A stretch of DNA of 64,000 nt, from assembly GCA_947624675.1 (NCBI GenBank), contig CANQLI010000002.1:124001-188000 (forward strand), given 5' to 3'. A model generated the notes under the pieces. The model saw only the letters and a program-made list of their open reading frames with translations, had not been told where the DNA came from and did not search any database. Every line of letters starts with the position of its first letter. The first letter of the stretch is position 1. Both the position numbers and the translations under genes were made by a program. The stretch comes from an uncultured Clostridia bacterium (lineage in GTDB: Bacteria; Bacillota; Clostridia; Oscillospirales; Ruminococcaceae). This document shows, one piece after another, positions 1 to 7,896 of this stretch.

Positions 1-10
1 TCTTTTTCAT
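1..10 (-). CDS. Start of a gene running off the window (partial)
   Basis: Only the first codons are inside the window: ATG at 10-8 followed by two AAG/AAA-type lysine codons (M-K-K). A good ribosome site, GGGAGG on the minus strand at about 20-25, lies 9 bases upstream, which is why I believe the start. It follows RNase J on the same strand with about 30 bases between them, so it is probably cotranscribed. Nothing can be said about its function. Confidence 0.4.
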
Positions 11-39
11 ATTTTTGCGCCTCCCGTTGACAAAATTTA

Positions 40-1995
40 CTAAACCTCCATTATAATCGGAAGTATCATAGGACTTCTTTTAGTTTTCTGATAGATGTAA
101 TTTGAAAGAGAATCCTTCATCTTGCCTTTCATTGTGCTCCATTCATATACCGAATGGTCAAGACATTCCTTAAGCGAATCGTACAACAGTTCTTTTGCCC
201 CGTCTAAAAGCTCCTCGGCTTCTCTGACATAAACAAAACCTCTTGATACTATATCCGGTCCGGCAAGGACTGTTCGATTTTTCCTGTCAATAGTTGCAAC
301 AGCAATAATAAGACCGTCCTGTGCAAGGTGCTTTCTGTCTCTCAGAACGATAACGCCGACATCTCCTACTCCAAGTCCGTCTACCAATACCTTTCCAGCA
401 GTTACTGAACCTGTTATCGACATATCAACTCCGTCTGTTTCAATAACGCTTCCAAGATCTGCTATTATTATGTTCTCATATTCTATTCCTGTCTCATGCG
501 CTGTCTGTGCGTGTCTCGCAAGATGCTTATATTCACCGTGAACAGGTATGAAATACTTAGGCTTTACAAGAGAAAGCAAAAGCTTTTGCTCCTCCTGACA
601 GGCGTGTCCCGAAACATGAACATCATACATTGACTCGTATATGACATCAGCCCCAAGCTTCATAAGGCTGTTGACAACATTTGTAACTCCCTTTTCGTTT
701 CCGGGTATAGGATTTGCGGAGATTATGATAAAATCCATAGGAGTTATGGTGACCTGTCTGTGCTCATTTCTTGCCATTCTGGTAAGCGCAGACATCGGCT
801 CACCCTGACTTCCCGTAGTAATTATAACAAGCTTTTCGGGCGGATAATTATTTATCTCATCAATGTCAATAAGAATGTTGTCCGGGCACTTAAGATACCC
901 GAGCTCTCTTCCCTTTTGCATAACATTTACCATACTTCTTCCGGACACGGCAACTTTTCTGTCATCCTTGACAGCACGGTCGATTATCTGCTGGACCCGA
1001 TGTATATTGGAAGCAAAAGTAGCAATTATTATCCTCTTATTGTCAGCTCGCGCAAAAAGCTTAGAAAAGCTTTCGCCAACCGTTCTCTCGCTCATCGTAA
1101 AGCCCGGACGCTCTGAATTCGTAGAGTCCGCCATAAGTGCAAGCACGCCCCTGTTACCAAGCTCAGCGAAACGCGCAAGGTCGATCGTTCCACCTTCTAT
1201 CGGCGTAAAATCGACTTTAAAATCTCCCGTATGGACAAGAATTCCCGCAGGAGTAAAGATCGCCATTCCCACAGCATCGGGAATAGAATGGTTCACCCTG
1301 ATAAATTCAACAGCCATACAGCCGAATTTAACAGTGTCCCCGGGATTTACGACCGAAAGCTTTGTCTTTCCAAGAAGTCCGGCTTCCTTAAGCTTTCCTT
1401 CTACAAGTCCGATAGTAAGCCTTGTTCCGTAGACCGGCACATCCACTTTATTAAGAAAATATGGAAGTCCTCCTATGTGATCCTCATGTCCATGTGTGAG
1501 AACTATTCCTCTTATCCTGTCCGCATTCTTTTCAAGATATGTGTAATCAGGAAGTACAAGATCGACACCGAGCATTTCGCTGTCAGGAAACGCAAGTCCG
1601 CAGTCAATAACAAAGATGTCGTTTGAACACTCTATGACCGTCATATTCTTTCCGATCTCATTAAGCCCGCCCAAAGGTATTATCTTAAGCGGAGTAGAAC
1701 GCCTAATTTCTTTATTTTTAGGTGTTCTCGTTGTCTGAGCTGTCTGCGTCCTTTGCTTAGGCTGTGTCTTAGTCACCTGAGTTGAAGCTGTTTTCCTTGT
1801 TTTAGTTACGGTCCTTCGGTCAGTCTTAACCACAGCAGAAGACTCTTTTATCCTTGAAACATCTCTTTTGGGCACACTTATAGTAAAAAGATTGGTAAGC
1901 TCACCGGCGTTATTTCCGTTCTCCGGCATATGCTTGCTAACCCTTTGTCGACTGCCCTTAGTAGTACGAGCATTGGTGTTATTCAGTTTTTTCAT
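40..1995 (-). CDS. rnj: Ribonuclease J with a long basic N-terminal extension
   Basis: A metallo-beta-lactamase/beta-CASP RNase with 5'-3' exonuclease and endonuclease activity, central to mRNA turnover in Firmicutes. The zinc motif HGHEDH lies near residue 170, followed by NHSIPDA, HTGDFK and the beta-CASP motifs (TTGSQGEP, HVSGHA, PVHGEY). The ATG at 1995 is preferred over 2019 because GGAAAGGA lies upstream of it and nothing precedes the other. The roughly 100 residues before the catalytic core (which starts near LKIIPLGGLNEIG) are rich in Lys, Arg, Thr and Gln. Standard RNase J of about 555 residues lacks this extension. It could tether the enzyme to RNA or ribosomes; that is inference. 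The core is complete. Confidence 0.95.
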   Translation of the reverse strand: MKKLNNTNARTTKGSRQRVSKHMPENGNNAGELTNLFTISVPKRDVSRIKESSAVVKTDRRTVTKTRKTASTQVTKTQPKQRTQTAQTTRTPKNKEIRRSTPLKIIPLGGLNEIGKNMTVIECSNDIFVIDCGLAFPDSEMLGVDLVLPDYTYLEKNADRIRGIVLTHGHEDHIGGLPYFLNKVDVPVYGTRLTIGLVEGKLKEAGLLGKTKLSVVNPGDTVKFGCMAVEFIRVNHSIPDAVGMAIFTPAGILVHTGDFKVDFTPIEGGTIDLARFAELGNRGVLALMADSTNSERPGFTMSERTVGESFSKLFARADNKRIIIATFASNIHRVQQIIDRAVKDDRKVAVSGRSMVNVMQKGRELGYLKCPDNILIDIDEINNYPPEKLVIITTGSQGEPMSALTRMARNEHRQVTITPMDFIIISANPIPGNEKGVTNVVNSLMKLGADVIYESMYDVHVSGHACQEEQKLLLSLVKPKYFIPVHGEYKHLARHAQTAHETGIEYENIIIADLGSVIETDGVDMSITGSVTAGKVLVDGLGVGDVGVIVLRDRKHLAQDGLIIAVATIDRKNRTVLAGPDIVSRGFVYVREAEELLDGAKELLYDSLKECLDHSVYEWSTMKGKMKDSLSNYIYQKTKRSPMILPIIMEV

Positions 1996-2173
1996 ATAAT
2001 GGATTGTTCCTTTCCTCATTTTTTTATATTTTTAGTTACGATTTTTGCCGAACAATCGCAACATATCCGCACTCTGGCGAAATCAATCTTTTAGTAAGCT
2101 CCAAAGCATATAAAGCAGTAATGGTTGAACTACTTTGAAGAATTTTGTTTTCCGAACACAAACATTACCTATT

Positions 2174-2201
2174 ATTATACCACTTTATTCTTCTTTGTCA
2201 A
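2174..2201 (-). promoter_or_regulatory. Sigma-A promoter of rnj
   Basis: TTGACA (2196-2201) and TATAAT (2174-2179) on the minus strand, 16 bases apart. The -35 box lies within the last codons of the upstream gene. It predicts a leader of about 170 bases before the rnj start at 1995. Confidence 0.75.
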
Positions 2202-3333
2202 GATTTATTCTGTCGATATACCCCTCTATCTCATCACAAAGAGCGCCTGCCGCTTCAAACGAAAACGCATCGGCATACAAAAGCAATCCTCTTCCCTCTT
2301 TAGATGTCTTTACTGTTGCTCTGCTGTCTGAATTTGCTGTTCTACCGTTTTTATCAAGTATCCCCTTACTTTTCATATAATTTATTTTTTCTTCTGCTCC
2401 TGCACCGGTATATACATATCTCTCGGTAAGATATACGGGCTTTACCTTGTTTACAGCTTCATATAAGCTTTCTTTATTTTCAAAAAGGCGCTTGACAACA
2501 AGTGTCAAAAGCAAGAAGCTGTCATATATAAATCGGTTTTCAAAACTTATATCCTTTAGGCATTTGTCCTCTACAATATCACAGTAGTTACGATTATCAT
2601 TCAGTCTGTCCCTTAGAAATGAATAATCATTTGTAAGCTTTACCCTTTCGCTTTTGCTGAGCAAATAGTCAAGAACCAGCATCATCAGAGTTTCATGGTA
2701 GACATATCCGGAAAGACTAGAATATGCCGTAACTTTATCGCATCTTAATGAAAAATTGAATACTATCTCCTCGCCATATATATCATTTTTGCTTCTTATG
2801 ATCTCGTCAAACAGTTTTGCAACAAGTAAAGATGAGGTATTTACTGTAACATTTAATCCCTTAAACCCGGTAAGATGATTTACTATCTTATCCTTATATA
2901 ATTTAACAATGTGATCCGCACTATTTATAGTTTTGATATTTAAAGCTTTAAGATTTTTTAAATCCGGAGAATTAAAATGTTTTGTGATGTCATTTAAAAA
3001 ACTATCGTCTAAACCTGAACCATTAACACCCCTGGCTCTTACGCTAACTGAAGCAGAAGAAAAAATATGCAAATAACATCCGGCTGATAATGCTTCTGCA
3101 CAAAATGAAGATAAAAATTCTTCACCGTATGTCAGATAATACACATTTATCCCAAGCTGTGACAAGGTATTTAATATAATACCGCTGTAAAGTGCGGCAT
3201 CGTCTGAGCCTGAGTAACTTAAAACCAAACTGTCTCCATCATCCAAACAAGCGCCAAACGAAAGTGCAAACCTTTCCGCACTGTTTAAAGAATCAAGGCG
3301 TGCGCTTCCATCGTAAAAATTAAATCTTTTCAA
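2185..3333 (-). CDS. Degenerate phosphohexomutase-like protein, probable pseudoenzyme
   Basis: The order of segments resembles the alpha-D-phosphohexomutase family (GlmM, ManB). The N-terminus KRFNFYDGSARLD sits where YFGTDGIRG is expected, SSASVSVRARGVNGSGL where the TASHNP...NG loop is expected, and NFSLRCDKVTAYSSLSG where the DGDADR metal loop is expected. The phosphoserine loop and all three metal aspartates are lost, so catalysis looks impossible. The TTG start at 3333 is preferred: AGAGGA precedes it by 8 bases and it matches the family's start. An in-frame ATG at 3414 has no ribosome site. Length 382 residues is close to the enzymes, so it is a whole, diverged protein rather than a fragment. 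A regulatory or structural role is possible. The family call is moderate confidence. Confidence 0.6.
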   Translation of the reverse strand: MKRFNFYDGSARLDSLNSAERFALSFGACLDDGDSLVLSYSGSDDAALYSGIILNTLSQLGINVYYLTYGEEFLSSFCAEALSAGCYLHIFSSASVSVRARGVNGSGLDDSFLNDITKHFNSPDLKNLKALNIKTINSADHIVKLYKDKIVNHLTGFKGLNVTVNTSSLLVAKLFDEIIRSKNDIYGEEIVFNFSLRCDKVTAYSSLSGYVYHETLMMLVLDYLLSKSERVKLTNDYSFLRDRLNDNRNYCDIVEDKCLKDISFENRFIYDSFLLLTLVVKRLFENKESLYEAVNKVKPVYLTERYVYTGAGAEEKINYMKSKGILDKNGRTANSDSRATVKTSKEGRGLLLYADAFSFEAAGALCDEIEGYIDRINLDKEE

Positions 3334-3493
3334 AACGATAATCCTCTTTCCATTTTTATGTAACTTAAAGCTTTTAAGCGGAATCAGATAAAAATTTCCG
3401 CTCACTTTATACATCAAAAACAATTATAGGAAAAAACAGTGCGGTTATTCAGAAGCGCTTTTTATATGTTTAATAAAAAATATGTGAAAAGTA

Positions 3494-3522
3494 TGGAAAT
3501 TTCTAAAAAAATGTGGTATTAT
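3494..3522 (+). promoter_or_regulatory. Probable promoter of the nadB-nadC cluster
   Basis: TGGAAA (3494-3499) and TATTAT (3517-3522) with a 17-base spacer. A second, weaker pair (TTGTTT 3566, TTATAA 3589) would start transcription almost on the ribosome site, so I prefer the upstream one. Confidence 0.45.
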
Positions 3523-3533
3523 TAAATTGATTT

Positions 3534-3554
3534 GTAAATTGAGTGTAAATTTAC
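3534..3554 (+). promoter_or_regulatory. Inverted repeat, possible operator for NAD synthesis genes
   Basis: GTAAATT (3534-3540) and AATTTAC (3548-3554) form a perfect 7-base inverted repeat with a 7-base spacer. It lies just downstream of the predicted start of transcription for nadB. NAD synthesis in Firmicutes is commonly repressed by NiaR-type regulators; linking this site to one is a guess from position only. Confidence 0.35.
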
Positions 3555-3620
3555 TTACTGTCAAATTGTTTGTGCTTTTATTTTAAAATTATAAATTTAG
3601 AAAGGCTGTGTCACAAAGCA

Positions 3621-5135
3621 ATGAACAATTACGATGTTATAGTTGCAGGAAGCGGAGTTGCGGGACTGTATGCAGCGATAAATCTTTCAAAAAATCTTCG
3701 CATACTTCTGGTTTCAAAAGCGGAGCTTTCTCTTTGTAACTCTTCGCTTGCACAAGGAGGTATTGCGGGGGTATACAAATCGCCAAACGATTCTCCTGAA
3801 TATCACAAGCATGATACATTTGTCGCCGGAGGCTTTGAAAACAATCCTAAAACAACAAGTATTCTGGTCAATGAGGCTCATATTGATATTGACCGGATAA
3901 TAAAGCTCGGGGTTGAATTTGACAAGACCGAAAACGGAGATTATCACCGCACTCTTGAGGGCGGTCACGGTATGCACAGGATATTTCACCGCAAGGATTC
4001 AACAGGCGACGAGATAACAACAAAGCTGCGGAATTATGTTTTATCTCTTGAAAATGTTACGGTATATCAGAATGCGCTTATATGTGACGCAAAAAAAACT
4101 CCTACCGGTTTTTCATTTCTCATTTTAAAAGACGGAGAATACGAGACATATAACTCTCATTTCGCTGTCTTTGCAACAGGCGGAATAGGAAGAGTTTATG
4201 AATATACTACAAATTCCGCGATAGCAACAGGTGACGGCATCACCTTTGCCTACAATATGGGTGCAAAGATAACTCAGTTAAGCAGTATTCAGTTTCATCC
4301 TACGGCATTCAAAAACAATAATACAAGAGAGTGCTTTCTTATTTCTGAAGCCGTCAGGGGCGAGGGCGCATATTTAAAAAACTGCTTCGGCGAAAGATTT
4401 ATGCACAAATACGATGACAGATTGGAGCTTGCTCCAAGAGATGTTGTTTCTCATTCGATAATTTTTGAAGAACAGAGTACAGGATCGGATAAATTTTACC
4501 TTGATATAACTCACAAGGAACCTGAGTTCATTAAAGCACGCTTTCCTATGATATATAAAAAGCTTTTGGACGCTGGTTATGATATGACCTGTGATCTTAT
4601 TCCGATATACCCTTGTCAGCACTATCTTATGGGCGGTATCGCGGTAGATGAAAAAAGTGAGACTACCGTCAACAATCTTTTTGCGTGCGGAGAATGTTCA
4701 AATACCGGGGTCCACGGCAACAACAGACTGGCATCAAATTCTCTTCTTGAAGCTCTTGTGTTTTCGAGAAGAGCTGCCGCCGTTATAAACGACAGAGCTA
4801 AGGGAATGAAAAGACCGTTTTCCGCTTATCAGTTTGAAAAAAATGAAAACGCACCGCATATCCCGGGAGGTATGAGAACAGATATACGGCGCATTATGCA
4901 ATCGGCTTATTTTGTAATGCCGAATATAAAGAAGCTTTTTGACGGATTTGACGACATAATAAGACTTAAGGAAATACTTGACACGGGTGTTTTTAAGATA
5001 GATAAGGATTATGTTGAGGCAAGAAGCTTAGCAACAGTAGCATATATTATTTTAGAGGAAGCAAACAAAACTGCCACCGAAAGCCTTGAGCTTAAAAGCT
5101 GGAACTGGGTAGAGGGCGAGCTTAACAATTACTAG
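3621..5135 (+). CDS. nadB: L-aspartate oxidase
   Basis: Flavoenzyme that oxidises L-aspartate to iminoaspartate, the first step of de novo NAD synthesis. The FAD-binding GSGVAGLYAA is at residues 10-19. EGGHGMHRIFHRKDSTGDEI, SSIQFHPT and the C-terminal NNRLASNSLLEALVF are family hallmarks. The start at 3621 gives the usual N-terminus (MNNYDVIVAGSG). AGAAAGG lies about 15 bases upstream, rather far. The length of 504 residues is normal, although the C-terminal helical part is a little short. It is followed after 11 bases by a permease and then nadC. Quinolinate synthase (nadA) is not next to it or anywhere in the window. Confidence 0.93.
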   Translation: MNNYDVIVAGSGVAGLYAAINLSKNLRILLVSKAELSLCNSSLAQGGIAGVYKSPNDSPEYHKHDTFVAGGFENNPKTTSILVNEAHIDIDRIIKLGVEFDKTENGDYHRTLEGGHGMHRIFHRKDSTGDEITTKLRNYVLSLENVTVYQNALICDAKKTPTGFSFLILKDGEYETYNSHFAVFATGGIGRVYEYTTNSAIATGDGITFAYNMGAKITQLSSIQFHPTAFKNNNTRECFLISEAVRGEGAYLKNCFGERFMHKYDDRLELAPRDVVSHSIIFEEQSTGSDKFYLDITHKEPEFIKARFPMIYKKLLDAGYDMTCDLIPIYPCQHYLMGGIAVDEKSETTVNNLFACGECSNTGVHGNNRLASNSLLEALVFSRRAAAVINDRAKGMKRPFSAYQFEKNENAPHIPGGMRTDIRRIMQSAYFVMPNIKKLFDGFDDIIRLKEILDTGVFKIDKDYVEARSLATVAYIILEEANKTATESLELKSWNWVEGELNNY

Positions 5136-5146
5136 GTGATAAAGAT

Positions 5147-6331
5147 ATGAAGCTTACAAACAAGACAAAAAGACTTGTAAAATTTGGCATATTGATAGTT
5201 TGTGTTATACTGCTGATAAAATATTCAACAGAAATAGGAAAGCTTATTGCAATAATTTTCGATGCTGTCTTTCCTCTTGTTCTGGGACTGATTATAGCGT
5301 TTGCACTAAACATTTTAATGAAAGGTCTTGAGCGGATATATTTTCCAAAAGCAAAAAACGGATTTTTGATAAAAAGCCGAAGACCTGTTTGTCTGACAGC
5401 TTCCATTTTGTTATTAGCATTGATAGTTTTTGCCGCTGTATATCTTATAATACCTGAGCTGATCAGTGCGTTTACGATTTTGGGAGAAGAAATACCGTCA
5501 ACACTTGAAAGCATCAGTAAATGGGCTGATAAAAATCTTGAAAACACTTTCTTTTCTGATTTTCTTAACACATCAAACACAAACTGGAATGAGTTGTTCC
5601 CCCGGATAACATCGTTTATAACGAGCGGTGCAACCGGACTTTTAGACAGTGCGTTTTCGATAGCTTCTACCACAATTTCAGGAATAACCACAACTGTTGT
5701 TGCCGTTATTTTTGCGATATATCTTCTTGCTAACAAGGAAAACCTTATCCGACAGCTCAGAAAGCTTTTGATTGCATACAACCCGTATCGCGGTGAAAAA
5801 CTAGGTCACTATCTTTCAATAGCAAACAAGACTTTTTCAAGCTTTGTTATAGGACAGTTTACAGATGCGATACTACTTGGTGTCATCATCGGTATAGGAA
5901 TGGCGATTTTCAGACTTCCTCACGCCCTGCTGACAGGAGTTATCGTAGGGATCACGGCGTGGATACCTATATTTGGTGCATGGATAGGAGTTATTATAGG
6001 CTCGTTTTTGATTTTTACAGTAAGTCCTATAAAAGCGATAATTTTCATTGTAATGTTCGTAGTTGTACAGATACTTGAAGAAAACCTTATCTACACCCGT
6101 GTAGTAGGCTCATCTGTCGGACTCCCTTCAATATGGGTGCTCGCTGCCGTTACGGTGGGCGGAAGTCTTTTCGGAGTATTCGGTATGATCTTCTCGGTAC
6201 CTCTTGCCGCAACGATATACAAAATAGTAAGAGAAAAAGTAAACGAACGAATTGATGAAAAGAAATCTGATGAAGAGCCCATCAGAATAAAAGAAAGTGA
6301 AGACAATACAGAAAGGAATGTTATACAATGA
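5147..6331 (+). CDS. AI-2E family transporter
   Basis: Polytopic membrane protein of 394 residues with the family's arrangement. There are N-terminal membrane segments (LVKFGILIVCVILLI and a pair around residues 35-50 and 80-105), then an extracellular stretch, then a C-terminal cluster with GQFTDAILLGVIIGIGMAI and TAWIPIFGAWIGVIIG. These conserved Gly/Pro segments are typical of the AI-2E/PerM/YtvI group. Substrates in this family are mostly unknown; some members export AI-2, others act as Na+/H+ antiporters. It sits between nadB and nadC, and its last codons overlap the nadC start (ATGA), so it is cotranscribed with NAD synthesis. A link to NAD precursors is speculative. Confidence 0.85.
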   Translation: MKLTNKTKRLVKFGILIVCVILLIKYSTEIGKLIAIIFDAVFPLVLGLIIAFALNILMKGLERIYFPKAKNGFLIKSRRPVCLTASILLLALIVFAAVYLIIPELISAFTILGEEIPSTLESISKWADKNLENTFFSDFLNTSNTNWNELFPRITSFITSGATGLLDSAFSIASTTISGITTTVVAVIFAIYLLANKENLIRQLRKLLIAYNPYRGEKLGHYLSIANKTFSSFVIGQFTDAILLGVIIGIGMAIFRLPHALLTGVIVGITAWIPIFGAWIGVIIGSFLIFTVSPIKAIIFIVMFVVVQILEENLIYTRVVGSSVGLPSIWVLAAVTVGGSLFGVFGMIFSVPLAATIYKIVREKVNERIDEKKSDEEPIRIKESEDNTERNVIQ

Positions 6332-7173
6332 AACCGTTAAAGCTTGAGATTGACAGCATAATAATCAGAGCTTTGAAAGAGGACATAAACTATATTGACA
6401 TCACGACCGACAACCTTATTGATGACAGTATTGTAAAGACGGCTAACTTTGTTTCAAAGGATGACGGTGTAGTTTGCGGAGCAGAAATTGCAATGCGTGT
6501 TTTCGAGCTTCTTGACGATAAAGTAAGCTACGAAATTTTTTACGACGATGGAAAAAAGATAAAAAAGGGCGATGTAATAGCGTCTGTCACAGGCTCTGCC
6601 AAAACGCTTTTAAAGGGTGAACGAACAGCTCTTAATCTTATTACTCACCTTTCCGGAATTGCAACGACTACAAACAGATATGTAGAGCTTATAAAGGGTA
6701 CAAACGCGTCTATTGCGGACACAAGAAAAACGCTTCCCGGACTGCGCTGTCTGCAAAAATATGCCGTTACGGTGGGCGGTGGAAAAAATCATCGCTACAA
6801 CCTTTCGGACTGCGCTATGCTGAAGGACACACACCTTGACGCATACGGAAGCATTACAAATGCAGTTACAGAACTAAGAAAGCACATAGGACACACCGTA
6901 AAAATTGAGGTAGAAACCACAAACCTCAGTGAAGTTAAAGAAGCACTTTCTGTCGGCGCAGAGCTGATTATGCTCGACAATATGACCTGTGATGAAATGT
7001 CAAAGGCCGTAAAACTTGTGAACGAAAAAGCAAAACTTGAAGCCTCCGGAAATGTAAATGAAAGCACAGTAAGGAAAATCGCCGAAACCGGAGTCGATAT
7101 AATATCGATCGGTGCGTTGACACATTCGGTAAAGTGCTTTGATATATCTATGAAGATAAAGAGCTGTGAATAG
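6328..7173 (+). CDS. nadC: Nicotinate-nucleotide pyrophosphorylase (quinolinate phosphoribosyltransferase)
   Basis: Converts quinolinate and PRPP to nicotinate mononucleotide, the third step of de novo NAD synthesis. Family motifs are intact: GERTALNLITHLSGIAT, DTRKTLPGLR, KYAVTVGGGKNHRYNLSD and KIEVETTNLSE, with the C-terminal VDIISIGALTHS barrel strand. The 281-residue length is normal. It overlaps the upstream permease by 4 bases and has AAAGGA before its ATG. With nadB it gives two of the three pathway enzymes. Confidence 0.95.
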   Translation: MKPLKLEIDSIIIRALKEDINYIDITTDNLIDDSIVKTANFVSKDDGVVCGAEIAMRVFELLDDKVSYEIFYDDGKKIKKGDVIASVTGSAKTLLKGERTALNLITHLSGIATTTNRYVELIKGTNASIADTRKTLPGLRCLQKYAVTVGGGKNHRYNLSDCAMLKDTHLDAYGSITNAVTELRKHIGHTVKIEVETTNLSEVKEALSVGAELIMLDNMTCDEMSKAVKLVNEKAKLEASGNVNESTVRKIAETGVDIISIGALTHSVKCFDISMKIKSCE

Positions 7174-7225
7174 TTTGTGTTGTGGTTTTCACATCACAAA
7201 AACTTTTGAATGAGGATAAACAATT

Positions 7226-7819
7226 ATGTTGAAAAAAATACTCGTTTTGCTGTGTATAGTCGCAACTGCTGCGTCACTTTGCGCCTGTGAAGAAATTTTT
7301 TATTCTACGCCGGTTATAAAGCTTGAGAAATCAAGTGAAATTGCCGAAGTAATTATGCCCGATCTTCATGGAAAAACTTTAGCTGAAGCGAATAAAAATG
7401 CTTTGACATATAAGATTAAAGCAATAGAAAAATATTCAAAAGATGTTTCAAAGGGACAAATTTTTGAACAGAGTATAAAACCCGGAGATGAAGTTTCCCC
7501 TGGTGCTATTGTAGAAGTGTATGTATCAAAGGGCGCTAAATATACACAGATACCATATGTTTCAGACTTTGAGTATCAGGTAGCTAAAACAGTACTTGAA
7601 TCGTTAGGCTTTGAAGTAAAGGTGGTATATGAAGGAAAAAAGGGGTCTTGCGATGATTCAATAATCTCTGTGTCCCCAAATGAAGGTGAAAATGTTATTT
7701 ACGGTTCAGTTATTACAATAAGGGCAAATGCTCTTGAACCCGATAAGAGAAAAACCGTTACAACAGAACCCGTCGTAAGGAACGGCACACTTCCTATCAC
7801 AAGTAAAACCACCTACTGA
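7226..7819 (+). CDS. Lipoprotein with two PASTA domains
   Basis: The N-terminus MLKKILVLLCIVATAASLCACEE is a lipoprotein signal with lipobox L-C-A-C. Two PASTA repeats follow: roughly residues 45-112 (MPDLHGKTLAEANKNA to VEVYVSKG) and 115-175 (IPYVSDFEYQVAKTVLESLG to VITIRAN). PASTA domains usually bind uncrosslinked peptidoglycan or muropeptides and sit on Ser/Thr kinases or penicillin-binding proteins. Here they stand alone on a lipid anchor, with a short Thr-rich tail. It follows nadC after 52 bases. A cell-wall sensing or scaffolding role is inferred from the domain only. Confidence 0.8.
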   Translation: MLKKILVLLCIVATAASLCACEEIFYSTPVIKLEKSSEIAEVIMPDLHGKTLAEANKNALTYKIKAIEKYSKDVSKGQIFEQSIKPGDEVSPGAIVEVYVSKGAKYTQIPYVSDFEYQVAKTVLESLGFEVKVVYEGKKGSCDDSIISVSPNEGENVIYGSVITIRANALEPDKRKTVTTEPVVRNGTLPITSKTTY

Positions 7820-7825
7820 TAATAA

Positions 7826-7854
7826 TTGACAACCTTATCCTCGTATGATATAAT
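7826..7854 (+). promoter_or_regulatory. Sigma-A promoter of the DHHW lipoprotein gene
   Basis: TTGACA (7826-7831) and TATAAT (7849-7854) separated by exactly 17 bases; the gene begins 43 bases further on, after AAGGAG. Confidence 0.85.
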
Positions 7855-7896
7855 TTATATAAAGATTAGAATATAAAACAACAAGGAGACAAATAT

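Noticed and set aside
863-1432. A 189-codon plus-strand open frame inside the RNase J region
   Set aside because: It lies entirely antisense to rnj, whose motifs are complete. It has no ribosome site and a composition typical of a reverse-complement shadow.
5122-5781. A 219-codon minus-strand open frame opposite the AI-2E transporter gene
   Set aside because: The plus-strand gene is well supported by family motifs and operon overlap. The antisense frame has no start signal and no recognisable domain.
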